Positions 47,829 through 58,016 are shown, counted from the stretch's first letter. The stretch is DNA of 64,000 nucleotides from Blastomussa wellsi (GCA_947652115.1 OX393561.1:26518856-26582855); one strand, 5' to 3'. Notes: generated by a model not told the origin, from the letters alone. A program made the numbers and translations.

Positions 47829-48144
47829 ATGAAAAAAACTGTTGAATATTGGACATGTGAAATTTGTAATAAAGATTATAAATTAAATAGTAAAAAAAGT
47901 CATTTAAATACACATAAACATATAGATAATGAAATAAAAAAAAGATGAATTATGGAAAGACCTTTTAGATACATTTATTTGTGATAGAATTTCAAAGATA
48001 CATAAATATAATGATTATTATGGAATAGATGAAAGTGATGATGACATCAGAAATAGATCAATAAAAGATGTACAAAGAGAAGTAAGACAATCTTATCTAA
48101 GATATAATAAGACATTCAATCTTATGTTAGAACAAATGATATAA
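47829..48144 (+). pseudogene. C2H2 zinc-finger protein, Polinton A, frameshifted
   Basis: Starting with M-K-K-T-V-E-Y-W, it has one finger C-E-I-C-N-K-D-Y-K-L-N-S-K-K-S-H-L-N-T-H-K-H (C-x2-C, H-x5-H-type spacing). At an eight-A run (about 47936-47943) the frame changes, and the second part reads E-L-W-K-D-L-L-D-T-F-I-C-D-R-I and a basic helical end V-R-Q-S-Y-L-R-Y-N-K-T-F. It ends just before the right terminal repeat. A nucleic-acid-binding role is inferred. The A-run break could also be a sequencing error. Confidence 0.5.
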
Positions 48145-48147
48145 ACA

Positions 48148-49194
48148 TATAATTCCGCGGATACAAATAATTAACACATTTTCAACAACAGGCCTATAAT
48201 CCAGTACTGAGATTCAATACTTAAATTTAATACTTATATATAATACTTAAATTTAATGCATATATATATATAATACTTAAATTTAATACTTATATATAAT
48301 ACTGAAATTTAATACTTATATATAATACTTAAATTTAATACATATATATAATATTTAAATTTAATACTTATATATAATACTGAAATTTAATACATATATA
48401 TAATACTGAAATTTAATACATATATATAATACTTAAATTTAATACTTATATATAATACTTAAATTTAATACTTATATATAATACTGAAATTTAATACATA
48501 TATATAGTACTTAAATTTAATACTTATATATAATACTGAAATGTAATACTTATATATAATGCTTAAATTTAATACATATATATAATACTTAAATTTAATA
48601 CTTATATATAATACTGAAATTTAATACATATATATAATACTGAAATTTAATACATATATATAATACTTAAACTTAATACTTATATATAATACTTAAATTT
48701 AATACTTATATATAATACTTAAATTTAATACTTATATATAATACTGAAATTTAATACTTATATATAATACTTAAATTTAATACTTATATATAATACTGAA
48801 ATTTAATACTTATATATAATACTGAAATTTAATACTGGATTTCAGTATTATATATCTAACACCATGTAATGGAACATTATCTATACTTCGTTCAGATAAA
48901 TCTATACTTCGTGTAGATAATATCATTCAATATGTAATGGAACATTATCTATACTTCGTGTAGATAATATCATTCAATTCCCCAGTTTTAACAACAGGAC
49001 TAATATTCAATACTAAGATTTAATGTGGAATAAGTAAGCAAAATCATCTGGTGAAAAACGAGGATAAAATCATATAGCGGAAAATGAGTATAAAATCAGC
49101 TGGCGGAAAATGAGGACAAAATCAGCTGGCGGAAAATGAGGACAAAATCAGCTGATGGTAAAAATGCGCTTATTCCCCCATCTTCTATACTACT
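48148..49194 (-). repeat. Right terminal inverted repeat of Polinton A
   Basis: It is the inverted counterpart of 27055-27863, with the same order of blocks. It is about 240 bp longer because the ~25-bp AT-rich array (about 48215-48840) has more units than the left one. Confidence 0.9.
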
Positions 49195-49930
49195 GTGGCG
49201 GTCGTCGCGGTGTGGTGGGCATGGTTTTGTGTGGGACCATTCTGGCAGCACCAACGGGCGTGGACATTCTCGCAGCACCACCAGGCATGGGCCTGCCCAC
49301 ACCAGCAGGGGGTGGCGGCGAGACGTTGGGATACACCACAGGGGTGTGCTGCTGCTGGTGGTGAGGGTGCTAAGACTGAAGGAGATATGTAGGCGTTATC
49401 TATCAACGCGTTGAACGTCATGGGAGTCAAGGCTTCCGACATGGATCAAGCCATTTACTCTAACTGGAATCGATCAAACTCTTCTGGATTGAACATGAAT
49501 TTGCCAAGAAGCGAGGAAGGGGACACAAGATCGGCGATTGTCTCATGGCTTGCTGGATGAGACTGGGGTAGCCGCCTACGCCAATAGACGACGGATTGGC
49601 CATCACTCAATGGTTTGTGGCACGTAATATGCGTACGTCCAATCGCGTCTCTTGGATTGACTCAGGCACCCTTTGAAGACACTGTGACGAACCACAGGTG
49701 TCTTTCTTCGCAAGAAAAAAGAATGATAGAAACAATGATCTCCACATGACCACGGATCATTTCTCCGAAGTATGTCTCGTTATATGTTGTGACGAGCTCC
49801 CACAACGAGCTCTCGGGTCCTACACGTTTCTACCAATCGTTTCAGGGTGTCATAATCCATGTCATTGTTTTTCATCCTGTGTAACTCTTTTCGACACAGG
49901 TAGCAAAACCTACCCCACCACCAACAACAC

Positions 49931-50552
49931 TCACGGATCGCCATCCTCTTTGAACTGGTAACATTGCATGCATCCTTCTCTTAAGAGGTGACTGAGAATG
50001 CGACGCTCTTCTGGGCTGGCAGGATTTAAATCCAGTGCCAGGTACCCAAACAGACATTCCGTCACGCTTCGAAATCGTTCTTGCACGTCTTTCCAACGCG
50101 TGGGAAAGGATTGCAGCAGTAAATTTCGAAGCCCCAATTGATCGCGTGGATTCTTGAAAGCCACGATGTAATGGGGCGTTACGAGAAATGCTCTTGGCTT
50201 ATTTGCCGGGTGGGAACATCTCTTGACACAAACACACCACCGTGGTGTTTCTGTGATGCAAATGTTTTGTGAAGAGATCCAACAGGTGTTTGTCGTTGCC
50301 TCCTCCTTCCATCAGATCGTCTATGACGAGTAGACTTCCCTTGGGAAACCACGTTTTCAAATCCTCCAGGTTGGGAATGTGTTCGTGAAAAGCAATGCTG
50401 TGTCGTTTCATCGTGTTGAATCCGTGTTGCCACGCCCCATAACAATAATGAATCTTTGGTGGGCATGTCTCAAACAACTCGAGATTTTCAGTCAAGAGTT
50501 GACTCGTTAAAACTGTTTTTCCACATCCTGAAGGACCGACAATCATCACACT
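49931..50552 (-). pseudogene. Packaging ATPase, Polinton B
   Basis: Walker A lies at the start of the open part (M-I-V-G-P-S-G-C-G-K-T-V-L-T), then Y-C-Y-G-A-W-Q-H-G-F, Walker B (S-L-L-V-I-D-D-L-M) and T-V-V-C-L-C-Q-E-M-F-P-P-G-K. After a TAA at about 50199-50201 the sequence still codes S-I-S-R-N-A-P and, one base shifted, V-A-F-K-N-P-R-D-Q-L-G-L-R-N-L-L-L and F-G-Y-L-A-L-D-L-N-P-A-S. This is the whole FtsK/HerA-type ATPase of the F54H12.2 Polinton lineage. The catalytic motifs are intact. The N-terminus before 50552 is unresolved. Confidence 0.75.
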
Positions 50553-50642
50553 AGACGGGGTGTGAAATCAAAATGCCTCACGTCAGTCCATGGTATCACA
50601 ATGACACAACATGTTGTTTTGTAGCGATATATAAGGGGTGGA

Positions 50643-50715
50643 TGCTTCGGTGGCCCAACGGCAAGGATACAGAGTGGTGGCCTCAGGGGTTCAGGTTAGA
50701 TTCCTGGCCGGAGCA
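50643..50715 (+). tRNA. tRNA-like gene (anticodon uncertain)
   Basis: A 7-bp acceptor stem pairs TGCTTCG with CGGAGCA (one G-T pair). Box A reads TGGCCCAACGG (fits TRGYNNARNGG) and box B GGTTAGATTCC (one mismatch to GGTTCGANTCC). The anticodon arm CAGAG-TGGTGGC-CTCAG has one mismatch and lacks the usual T33, so this may be a pseudogene. A TATATAAGG motif precedes it. Confidence 0.5.
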
Positions 50716-50779
50716 ATTCAAAGAAAGACACATTTTTTCACACAACTGTCTTGCACCGCTTGCATGGGAAGTGCTTCCG

Positions 50780-51283
50780 TTTTGTTGATAAGGTCTCCTA
50801 CTGATTTCGTTCCACTTAAACTCGTTTACAATCAATTGCTTGAACAGGTGCCCTACTTTATGATCGTTGCCCATGTAATCGTGTTTTGAGAACTGATTGA
50901 CAAACGCATGCATGCTCTTGTCTCGGGCTCGGGTTTTCAAATACATCAAGGCGTAATCGCCGCAACTCTGACTGGGGGTGGGGATTGTAAACTCTGTCCG
51001 TTGCTGATCACGTATTTCCATTGGGTGTTCAACCACGCTTCGAGGGGTTCGGTCATCTGGTACGTGCTCAAGGGTAAAGCATAACTGTCCAAGACTTCGC
51101 ACACGCTCCCCTTGGTGGTCCACAGGGCGACACAATGACGTCCGGGGACTGCACCCGAGCCTTGTTCACAATGTAACCTTGCGACCTGTCGCAGGCCACC
51201 GTGCCGTAAAAGTAAGGGTTCAGGAACGGATCGAGTTGAGCCAAATGGTCCAATTGAACATTGTTCAACGTGACTTCTTCCAT
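50780..51283 (-). pseudogene. Adenain-like maturation protease, Polinton B
   Basis: The start is M-E-E-V-T-L-N-N-V-Q-L-D-H-L-A-Q-L-D-P-F then P-Y-F-Y-G-T-V-A-C-D-R, followed by I-V-N. After a frame change the Asp motif appears (V-C-E-V-L-D-S-Y-A-L-P). After another comes the catalytic Cys in S-Q-S-C-G-D-Y-A-L-M-Y-L and F-S-K-H-D-Y-M-G-N-D-H-K-V-G. The His-containing W-I-A-L-like segment is damaged near 51130. The open frame runs on toward the tRNA-like gene without a clear end. It cleaves virion precursors in relatives. Confidence 0.6.
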
Positions 51284-51309
51284 TTTTTCAGCATTGGTAC
51301 ACGTCGTAG

Positions 51310-52500
51310 ATCATGGCTTTGTTGCCTCTCACAAATTGTCGGATACTGCTCAATCCAAATTTCTGAAACTGAAGGGATTGTTGGCCACGGTGCCTGTGAA
51401 TGCGGTGGACAATACCATTCCCACAACTCGCCCCTGGAAGAGATTGTTGCATTCGTAGCGTTGCTGGTTGCCTTGCATATTGAAGGTTCTGATTTCTCCT
51501 CGCACTGTGGGATAACTGATCGGTTTCTTGGTTTATCTTTGTTCCTGCTCCACGAAGGGAGAGTCTAAATTGGCAAAGGTCAGGCGTCCAGCCAGGGGAC
51601 CCACTCAGTTTAGGAACACTTCGTGGGAATTGAAGTACACCTGGATCTGGATCTGTACACCTGGTACCAACACTTTGTGCAGATGAAACACTTCGACGTG
51701 GGGTTTGAACCGTAACATGTACATGTTCCCTCCGGCATACTTCACCACTTCAGCTTCCATGGCGAGCACCGCTTCTTTCTGGGTGGCAGACAGAGCTGCA
51801 TAGGCTGCATGTGGAGCAGCATGGTCAGGGTTGTTGGCTGTCAAGGTGGCTGCACAATCGATGGCATTGTACCAACCTTGAGGTTTCAAGAGGGTGTCTC
51901 ATTGCTCATAGTTGAGCAATGTCTCTAGGTACGCCTTGTAATGGTACATGTCTGTCTGGGGGCTGAACAAGGTTCCGTTGTGTTTCACGTTCATCTTCTT
52001 GAACAGGGTGTAGGCCAAGTTGTTGGCGGGAAACAGATGTTCGTCCGCCACCAAATTTCCACCATTGGCTTTCTTCAGACTCAATTCAAATTTGAAGTAA
52101 CTGCAGCTCAGATTGATGTAATCTTCTTGGGGGTCAATCTGAAATCCCACGGGATTGATGCCCGTGCTGAACGTCTGAATGGGGACCATGCAGTAACTGG
52201 AGATGCTGACAGTGGTCGGAGGCACTCGAAAGAGATTCAAGACTTGATTTTTGAATCCAGAGGAGCTGGTCAATGGGACGAGATCCGTTATCGCCATTTG
52301 CCTTGCCGTCAGCGTATCGGAATGAACATCCCACCGTGTGGACGCTTCTTTGTAAGCCTCAACTGATCCACCATGTCTTCCCACGGTAAATGACGTCTCG
52401 TGGGGAGCACGGTGCCACCTCATTGTCTGGCTCGAAGGATCCTTTACGCGCATCTCGAATAGATGGGATTCATTTTCCAAAGAGATCGTCCAAACCTCGT
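51310..52500 (-). pseudogene. Major capsid protein, F54H12.2-type, Polinton B
   Basis: The N-terminal two thirds (to 51899) are open: T-R-W-D-V-H..., I-D-P-Q-E-D-Y-I-N-L-S-C-S-Y-F-K-F-E-L-S-L-K, and the hallmark N-L-A-Y-T-L-F-K-K-M-N-V-K-H-N-G-T-L and S-P-Q-T-D-M-Y-H-Y-K-A-Y-L-E-T. A TGA at 51899-51901 is followed in frame by A-L-S-A-T-Q-K-E, L-R-F-K-P-H-V-E-V-F and Q-V-Y-F-N. Further stops interrupt S-Y-P-T-V-R-G-E-I-R-T-F and N-L-F-Q-G-R-V. The block order matches the double jelly-roll MCP annotated in many animals as F54H12.2-like. It has at least four lesions. Confidence 0.78.
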
Positions 52501-52504
52501 TTTG

Positions 52505-52690
52505 ATCTTTTGTTGATTGTTTGTCTAGCTTTATGTTTCACGGCTCATTTACCACCCCTCTTCACCCCTGCGATCGCACCCGAAATGTTCGGTAATGGGG
52601 TGACGCCACTTTTTAAACCTTTCCATCTGCCGGAAGCGCTTTTTCGGAAGAGATCTCAGAAGAAGCCGGTCCCGTCTTGGTCGGGATAAT
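52505..52690 (-). pseudogene. Small basic protein, Polinton B
   Basis: The frame gives G-T-G-F-F, a stop, G-L-K-S-G-V-T-P-L-P-N-I-S-G-A-I-A-G-V-K-R-G-G-K and R-S-K-R-G-L-D-D-L-F-G-K. Gly/Lys-rich basic proteins occupy this place next to the MCP in related Polintons. Two stops break it. A DNA-binding core role is inferred. Confidence 0.4.
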
Positions 52691-52699
52691 AAACGTGTC

Positions 52700-53740
52700 A
52701 AACTGCCTCCTCTCATTCTCGTTTGAAATGCAACGAAACGACCGTCCTGCCTTGTCCACCAAACTCTGTCAAGGGTCCGTTCGTCTCAGCGACTTGCATT
52801 TCGATAATGTCAACAAAACTCCTTTGCGTACGGGAATATATTGAATGTGGAGCAGTTTGAAGTAAGTGCTGCCTTGTCCTTTTCTCTCGTAGATGACTTC
52901 CCTCAGTAGATCCGTCACTTTATTTCCCACCATGGAACTCTGCGCCACATCCGAGTACATGAACAGAGATCTGGATGCGGTGGTCCCCACCACGTGTCGA
53001 AACACTTTGTTCAAGTTGATTAATCACCAGTTGCAGTACAAGCTCAATTTGAGATACTCTCCATTACTTTCTCACAAGGCGGGATCTCCTGCGAAATCGG
53101 TCACGTCGGCATTGTTTTTGCTGATGGTGGGAATCGTGTCTGACCCAAATTCCAGGAGGAGATTCGGTCCCAAGTGCATGCCGTTCGTCATCTGTCAACC
53201 ATCCCATCTTCAAGGCTAGGTTTTTTTTGATGCAGAATTTAGGGGGAGGACTTGCTCTGCGGGTCATGTCTTTGTTGTCCAAGACGAGTTCATCTCCTTT
53301 CCACTTGAACTTAATGTAGGTACGCTTTCATTTCTCGTGCTGCGAGGTAGCTGTTGCCTAACATTGGGCCACTGTAGCTGTGAATTTTTTCTGAATTGAA
53401 TTCCACACCGTTCATGGTGGAAAACACATTATTCGGGTCATTGACATTCAATTTGCTGGTCCCATGGTTGAATTGCGAGTGATAGGTCGTGCCACGATTA
53501 TTTCTCACCCACGTGCACATGAAGAGGGTGCTGTTGGGATCCTCGGTCATGGCCTAAATGGTCAGTTCAGCATTGGGCAACGAAATGCTGCACAGTCCCA
53601 TGCGCCATCCGGTGACCGACAATCGAATGGGGCTGGGTAAATGCACTTCGAAGTGACTGTTGGTATTGTTGGGAAATTCGGCACGACTGCTGTCGCTGGG
53701 TAAGGACACGTAAAACTCCGCGTTCAAGTAGCGATACAGT
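52700..53740 (-). pseudogene. Penton-like capsid protein, Polinton B
   Basis: The N-terminus F-Y-V-S-L-P-S-D-S-S and H-L-P-S-P-I-R-L is typical of this family. After a TAG (53554-53556) the frame continues with F-M-C-T-W-V-R-N-N and others. Later pieces in shifted frames give P-K-F-C-I-K-K-N-L-A-L-K-M-G-W and, from 53014, S-L-F-M-Y-S-D-V-A-Q-S-S-M-V-G-N-K-V-T-D-L-L-R-E-V. Near 52700-52760 a final piece with V-A-E-T-N-G-P-L-T-E-F closes it. Several stops and frame changes are present. Its 5' end is fused directly to the integrase frame, so its own promoter is lost. Confidence 0.55.
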
Positions 53741-54290
53741 CCTTCTTTGAATGTACGGTTGAATCGTTCCACAATACTGGCTTTGGTATCTCCGCCCGTG
53801 GAAAAATGGTGAATGCCCTTTTGTTTAATCAACGATTGGAACGTGCCATTGTAAAATTCTTTGCCGTCGTCTGTCTGTAGTGTTTGAAGCATGCGTCCTT
53901 GGCGCGTTTCAATATCGCGGAAAACGCGTCCGTGATTGCTTTGCCCGTTTTGTTCTTGATGGGTTCCATCCAGGTGTACTTGGAAAATGTGTCAATCACC
54001 GCCAGCAGATAATGCACCCCCTTGTTCTGTTTGGCAATCTTTTGTAGTTCGATCAAATTGGCAACCCATTGTTCGTCGCTGTGGAAGACCAGCACCGGTA
54101 ACGTGGCATAACGTCTCCTTTGTTGTTTGTGCAGGATGTATCCGATTTCTTTTTGTAGGACTTCCCGGACCTTTTTCACGGGTACCTTCTGGGCTTGGGC
54201 AAATTGTTCGATCCGCCCAGACTCCTGGGTTGAATGGGATCGCGATAGGCATCGAACAACGACTTTGTTTTCTTTTTCACCACGGTCTCT
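53741..54290 (-). pseudogene. rve integrase, truncated and fused to penton gene, Polinton B
   Basis: The N-terminal part (L-F-D-A-Y-R-D-P-I-Q-P-R-S-L-G-G) is near 54250. The core has Q-W-V-A-N-L-I-E-L, where the first catalytic Asp is Asn. It also has V-I-D-T-F-S-K-Y-T-W, then, after a frame change near 53885, T-D-D-G-K-E-F-Y (second Asp) and K-A-S-I-V-E-R-F-N-R-T-F-K (Glu). At Y-R-Y-L-N the frame passes straight into the penton N-terminus. The C-terminal DNA-binding parts are therefore deleted. Confidence 0.65.
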
Positions 54291-54549
54291 GTAGTCGGTT
54301 GAGTTTCACGACACAATCCTGAATGACCCAATTGTGATGCTCTCGTACGACCTCAAACCACTCAGATGGTTGAGGTTCGTGTTTCAACCAAAGGATATAG
54401 GCCACAAAACAAAACGGGCTCACGAGGACGTCGGCCACTCTGACTTCTTGCAGAGGGTCTTCTAAGGGCGAGAGGACTGACGATTCCTTGCCTGTGTTTG
54501 AGATACACGCGCTGACACAAGTCACACATCCAACACCAATACGCGACAT
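54277..54549 (-). CDS. Unrecognised 90-residue frame upstream of integrase
   Basis: From the ATG at 54549: M-S-R-I-G-V-G-C-V-T-C-V-S-A-C, a moderately hydrophobic V-S-P-F-C-F-V-A-Y-I-L-W-L and a C-terminal V-V-R-E-H-H-N-W-V-I-Q-D. The first part has a Cys cluster. It might be the N-terminal zinc region of the integrase in damaged form. Alternative frames are also open, so confidence is low. Confidence 0.25.
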   Translation of the reverse strand: MSRIGVGCVTCVSACISNTGKESSVLSPLEDPLQEVRVADVLVSPFCFVAYILWLKHEPQPSEWFEVVREHHNWVIQDCVVKLNRLQRPW

Positions 54550-54584
54550 GATTCATACTGAGAAATTATTGGCAAGCAGAAAAG

Positions 54585-54655
54585 GACAAAGCAAGGTTTC
54601 AATCCTTGGACCTCTGGGTTATGAGCCCAGTGCGCTTCCACTGCGACACTCTGTC
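54585..54655 (-). tRNA. tRNA-Met (CAT), initiator-like
   Basis: The cloverleaf is complete: acceptor GACAGAG/CTTTGTC (one G-T pair), D arm CGC-AGTGGAA-GCG, anticodon arm CTGGG-CTCATAA-CCCAG with anticodon CAT, and T arm CAAGG-ATTGAAA-CCTTG. The A-x-x-G-A-A-A T-loop and the GGG/CCC anticodon stem resemble eukaryotic initiator tRNA-Met. It lies inside Polinton B upstream of the integrase. It may be a captured host gene or a retroposed copy; no 3' CCA is encoded. Confidence 0.75.
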
Positions 54656-54781
54656 ATTTATCAACGCTTTATAGGCAAAAATTGCAATGAACGCGGATTG
54701 GTCAGGTTTCATGAGAAACTGGTTAAAAAAAACTGTTTCACTGCTCGCATCGCTTTGTTCTGATTGGTTATGATTCACATA

Positions 54782-56065
54782 TACTGTACTTATTCGCCTA
54801 TAAGCCGATCCTGGCTAAAACCCGAGACCCTAAACTTTTAACTTTCAGAAGCTGTCAGATTTAAATGAAACATAAACCTAAAACATTCGGTTATAAGCCG
54901 AGACCCAAACTTTTAATCAACTTCTAAAGCGCTCAACATGCGTTGTAAAGTGAGATGAATAAACATAATTCGTAAGTGGTAAATCGTAATTAAAAGAAAG
55001 CTCCCTCTTTAGTCAATAAATCGCATTTATGTTATTGGTCAGATAACTGAAAACAGCAGCAAATCACAGAGAAGGTGACTTTAATGTGATCTGAGTTCAC
55101 ATGCAGTACACAGTGAGCACAAAAATTTAACCACGTGACAGCAAGTTATACTCAAAAACATCGAATTCACCTGAGTATCCTGTCTCAAAGCTGCTGGCGC
55201 TCGATCGTCATGCTAAAAGCTTCCCGTTCTTCGTACAACTTAGCCTTCAAATTAAAAGTTACGGCTGAAGCAGAGATAATAAGAAAAGCTCCGAGATTCA
55301 GAATACGAGATCGATGAATCCATGGTTCGTCACTGGCTAAAAGATCAAGCGAACCTCTTCAATGGTGAACTAAAAATAATGTCGGCAAAACGAAAGACAA
55401 TGGGCTCTTATTCGCCAAAGTATCCTGAATTGGATGAAACACTTCTGAAGTGGTTTTTGAAGCAGAGAAGAGAAGTGGGGGTTAGTAACGAGCTGATTTC
55501 TGTCAGATCGTGTTGCAATGTTTACTTGACCGTGGGAACGGTCACTTCTGATTGGCCAGTTTCGGATGTTGTCAAAACAATCGATCGAAAGTTCACAGGA
55601 ATTGCGGTAAGCGGATTAGTAATTCTTCAGCTTTTGGTGGATTTCCACTGTTGCATAATGTCCTCCACTGGGAAATGCAGGCTTCGGAAGAAATTCTTGT
55701 TGGAGATGATGAGGGAATCATTCAAAACATGCAGAATTTCAAATACTCTTTACGGCACAGATGATGATGCCCGCAAATGAAATGCCAGAAGAAAATGACT
55801 TAACACTTCAATCTTGAAGTTGCAAGTAAATGACCAATAATGATTTTGCGTACGACTAGGAATTTGTGTTTGTTGATAATCGCTCGGCTTATAGCCAAAT
55901 ATACGTTCAATTTACGGGTGTATACTCTCACAGAACGAGTAGTAAATATTTTTTTGGTAGAAATACTCGGCTATAAGCCGAATGCCCAATCTTGTTCAAA
56001 TTTTACCAGTTCTCAGTTTAATTTGGTGCCAAAATCGCTCGGCTTATAGGCGAATAAATACAGTA
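54782..56065. mobile_element. pogo/Tigger-like DNA transposon
   Basis: Ends are TACTGTACTTATTCGCCTAT (left) and its inverted match ending ATACAGTA (right), with TA at both borders as for TA-target pogo elements. The GGCTTATAGGC-type motif also repeats inside. It carries a decayed transposase N-terminus (55195-55780). It is inserted in Polinton B between tRNA-Met and the exon at 56128. Confidence 0.75.
55195..55780 (+). pseudogene. pogo-like transposase N-terminal remnant
   Basis: The first part reads S-Y-N-L-A-F-K-L-K-V-T-A-E-A-E (helix-turn-helix start). After a stop and frame change it gives M-V-R-H-W-L-K-D-Q-A-N-L-F-N-G-E-L and Y-S-P-K-Y-P-E-L-D-E-T-L-L-K-W-F, the CENP-B/Tigger DNA-binding pattern. 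The DDE domain is missing, so the element is non-autonomous. Confidence 0.6.
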
Positions 56066-56127
56066 AGTGAGGGTCCAATTAATTTTTTCTTCACTCGCAA
56101 AGCTAGTTTGGTCTTGAGCGCTAGATC

Positions 56128-56345
56128 ATGGCAGGAGCTGAACAAGAAGAGTTCCTTCCCTCTGTTTATTATCAGCCTGGTGACGTGTCACCCATCTGTA
56201 TGGGATTCACAAAAAAGAAAGATAGAGGTCCCAGAAGAAGGACGACAAATCACCCACGCGATACATGTTACCCACGCACTATGCATCCGCTTCAGAACCA
56301 AACAAGAAAAAGAAGAAGAAGAAGACAAAAGGAAATCAACAAAGG
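56128..56345 (+). CDS. Arg-rich first exon, Polinton B
   Basis: The ATG at 56128 opens M-A-G-A-E-Q-E-E-F-L-P-S-V-Y-Y-Q-P-G-D and then a basic part with K-K-K-D-R-G-P-R-R-R-T and R-K-R-R-R-R-R-Q-K. At about 56345 the sequence AAAG/GTAAGC is a near-perfect splice donor. Downstream exon-like units begin after CAG acceptors (57013, 57380, 57705, 58070). The basic block could be a nuclear signal. It probably is the 5' exon of a spliced gene leading to the modules or to PolB; inference. Confidence 0.4.
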
Positions 56346-56477
56346 TAAGCAACTACAAACATTACATCGTTGGCTCCTTCTAGGGTATAAGATGGTACAC
56401 ACTAAACCAACTCAAACCATTCACGTGACTCCCTTGAAGGGAAGGACCCGAACAATCGTCCCGAAAAAACACCTTAC

Positions 56478-56945
56478 ATGAAATGGATCACCAGCACGGT
56501 CACCTTTTATGCAGGGGTCGGATTTAAATACTTTGACAAGCAAGGCAATGTCAGTGACAAAGAAAGGGAACTCGATCTTCAATTTGAAGTAGAGATCGAG
56601 AAGAGAATGAGTCCCTTCCAAAAGAAACAAGATCTCCTGAAAGACATACGTAGAACCATTCAATGGATGGCTGATTATCAGTACGTGAAGGATCGTTTAA
56701 TCATGGTAAATGGAAAAATGAATGAAAAACATTGGAGATACTGTACTTGGTACGACATCCATGATTTTATCAATGGTCCGTGCGGTGTCTGCAATTTATT
56801 TTTTTTTTCAGACACTATCGCGACGTAGTGGACGAACGAGGAGACATTTGTGAACGGAGCCAGTTTTTTTTCACCGCCTCCTACATGCCTTTCGACACTG
56901 TGCGCATCGTAGGAATCGGTGGAAGAATGTGGGTTCATAAAGACT
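56478..56945 (+). other. Exon-like module 1 of a tandem array
   Basis: It codes I-Q-W-M-A-D-Y-Q-Y-V-K-D-R-L near residue 55, then H-D-F-I-N-G-P-C-G-V-C-N-L. At about 56800 TTTTTTTTTTCAG precedes a segment H-Y-R-D-V-V-D-E-R-G-D-I that restores the module pattern, so a short intron or insertion lies there. It is the most diverged of four similar units. Confidence 0.4.
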
Positions 56946-57012
56946 AAACGCTGCTACGATACCCTAACCTGGAGAGACCACATCTAAAAAATCATTTTTT
57001 TTTCACGCACAG

Positions 57013-57342
57013 ATAATCAGTCATTGGGACAAATTACCTGAAGAACTTAAAAGAAACATTCAATGGATGGCAGATCGCCTGCATGTCCAAGAACGATTTT
57101 TGGGGACTCATTACGCGTTTTACCCTTGTATTTATTGCAGATTGTTTCTATGGCTAGAAGACGATCTTGATTCCGAAGGGAATTTCATCCCAATAGCGGA
57201 CCACAACCAATGCAGAGTGTTTTGGCCATTGACCGTTTACCCTTTCATTGGAACAAAGCGACACATAAACCCTATGATTGGCATCATCAACAATGTTGTC
57301 CCCACAGGTTGCCTCCCTATTCACAAGCAACCATCACGTTGA
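57013..57342 (+). other. Exon-like module 2 of a tandem array
   Basis: After TTTTTTTCACGCACAG it reads I-I-S-H-W-D-K-L-P-E-E-L-K-R-N-I-Q-W-M-A-D-R-L-H, then F-Y-P-C-I-Y-C-R-L-F and L-D-S-E-G-N-F. The open frame ends at 57342. The module has about 95 residues with one C-x-Y-C pair. Confidence 0.45.
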
Positions 57343-57379
57343 TACGGGAAGGTCGTTTTTTCCCTCATACCAACAGATA

Positions 57380-57610
57380 GTCAGCCATTGGGACCATTTA
57401 CCCGAAGAACTCAAAAGAAAGATGCAGCAGAGCACAGATTGCCTGCATGCTAAAGACAGACATGATTACAACCATTACTTTTGGGACTCGTTTCATTTTT
57501 GGTACCTGGGTGTATGCGTGTATTGCGGTCCTCACCTCGACCTGAAAAACAAACTAGACACCCAAGGCAATTACAAGCGGGGACCCGAAAACATTTGGAA
57601 AACGAAATGA
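57380..57610 (+). other. Exon-like module 3 of a tandem array
   Basis: After a CCAACAG acceptor-like site it reads I-V-S-H-W-D-H-L-P-E-E-L-K-R-K-M-Q, A-K-D-R-H-D-Y-N-H-Y-F, V-C-V-Y-C-G-P and L-D-T-Q-G-N-Y, clearly the same module as the previous one. It ends at a TGA at 57608-57610. Confidence 0.45.
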
Positions 57611-57704
57611 GTCACCGAACTTTGTTTAGACACTGAACCTCTCGACCTGGATTATCACTTTCAACATGACAATTGTGCCTTTGAGTTTTATTGCCTGGAC
57701 AGAT

Positions 57705-58016
57705 GAAAAGTGATTGGGAAAAATTGCCCGAAGAACGTTAGAAATAAAACGTTACATTCAAGGAATAGCAGATTATTTTCACGTTCAAGACAGATTGCAA
57801 TACCAACACAAGTTTTGGACTTCCTTTCATGATCTGCTAGACTCTTGTGCGTATTGCGATGTGTTCGTCAACATGAACGACAGACTCGATGACCATGGCA
57901 TATTCATGCAAAGCCACGACGATTTTGGGGTTGCGGGCGTTTACCCACCCAATGCAGAATCATACCTGATATACATTGGCATCACAGCGAGTGTTTCTAT
58001 GCCTACCATGCTCTAG
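57705..58016 (+). other. Exon-like module 4 of a tandem array
   Basis: After CTGGACAG it reads S-D-W-E-K-L-P-E-E (one base out of the later frame), then I-Q-G-I-A-D-Y-F-H-V-Q-D-R-L-Q-Y-Q, S-C-A-Y-C-D-V-F and L-D-D-H-G-I-F. It is followed at 58070 by another CAG-bordered start leading to PolB. Confidence 0.45.

Larger units (their letters stand above)
27055..49194. mobile_element. Polinton A (inner, youngest complete element, 22.1 kb)
   Basis: Both ends begin with AGTAGTATAGAAGATGGGGG read inward, and perfect 6-bp direct repeats GTGGCG flank them (27049-27054, 49195-49200). Inverted repeats are about 0.8 kb (left) and 1.05 kb (right). The element encodes PolB, a Bro-N/nuclease, integrase with chromodomain, protease, MCP, penton-like protein, packaging ATPase, fibre and a VLTF3-like factor. 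Most genes have one or a few disabling changes and a LINE sits in the ATPase gene, so this copy is dead, but the intact ends and duplication point to recent integration relative to B. Confidence 0.93.

Noticed and set aside
47829..48144. Programmed frameshift at the A8 run in the C2H2 gene
   Set aside because: Other A genes also break at homopolymers, so mutation or sequencing error is simpler; left as a pseudogene.
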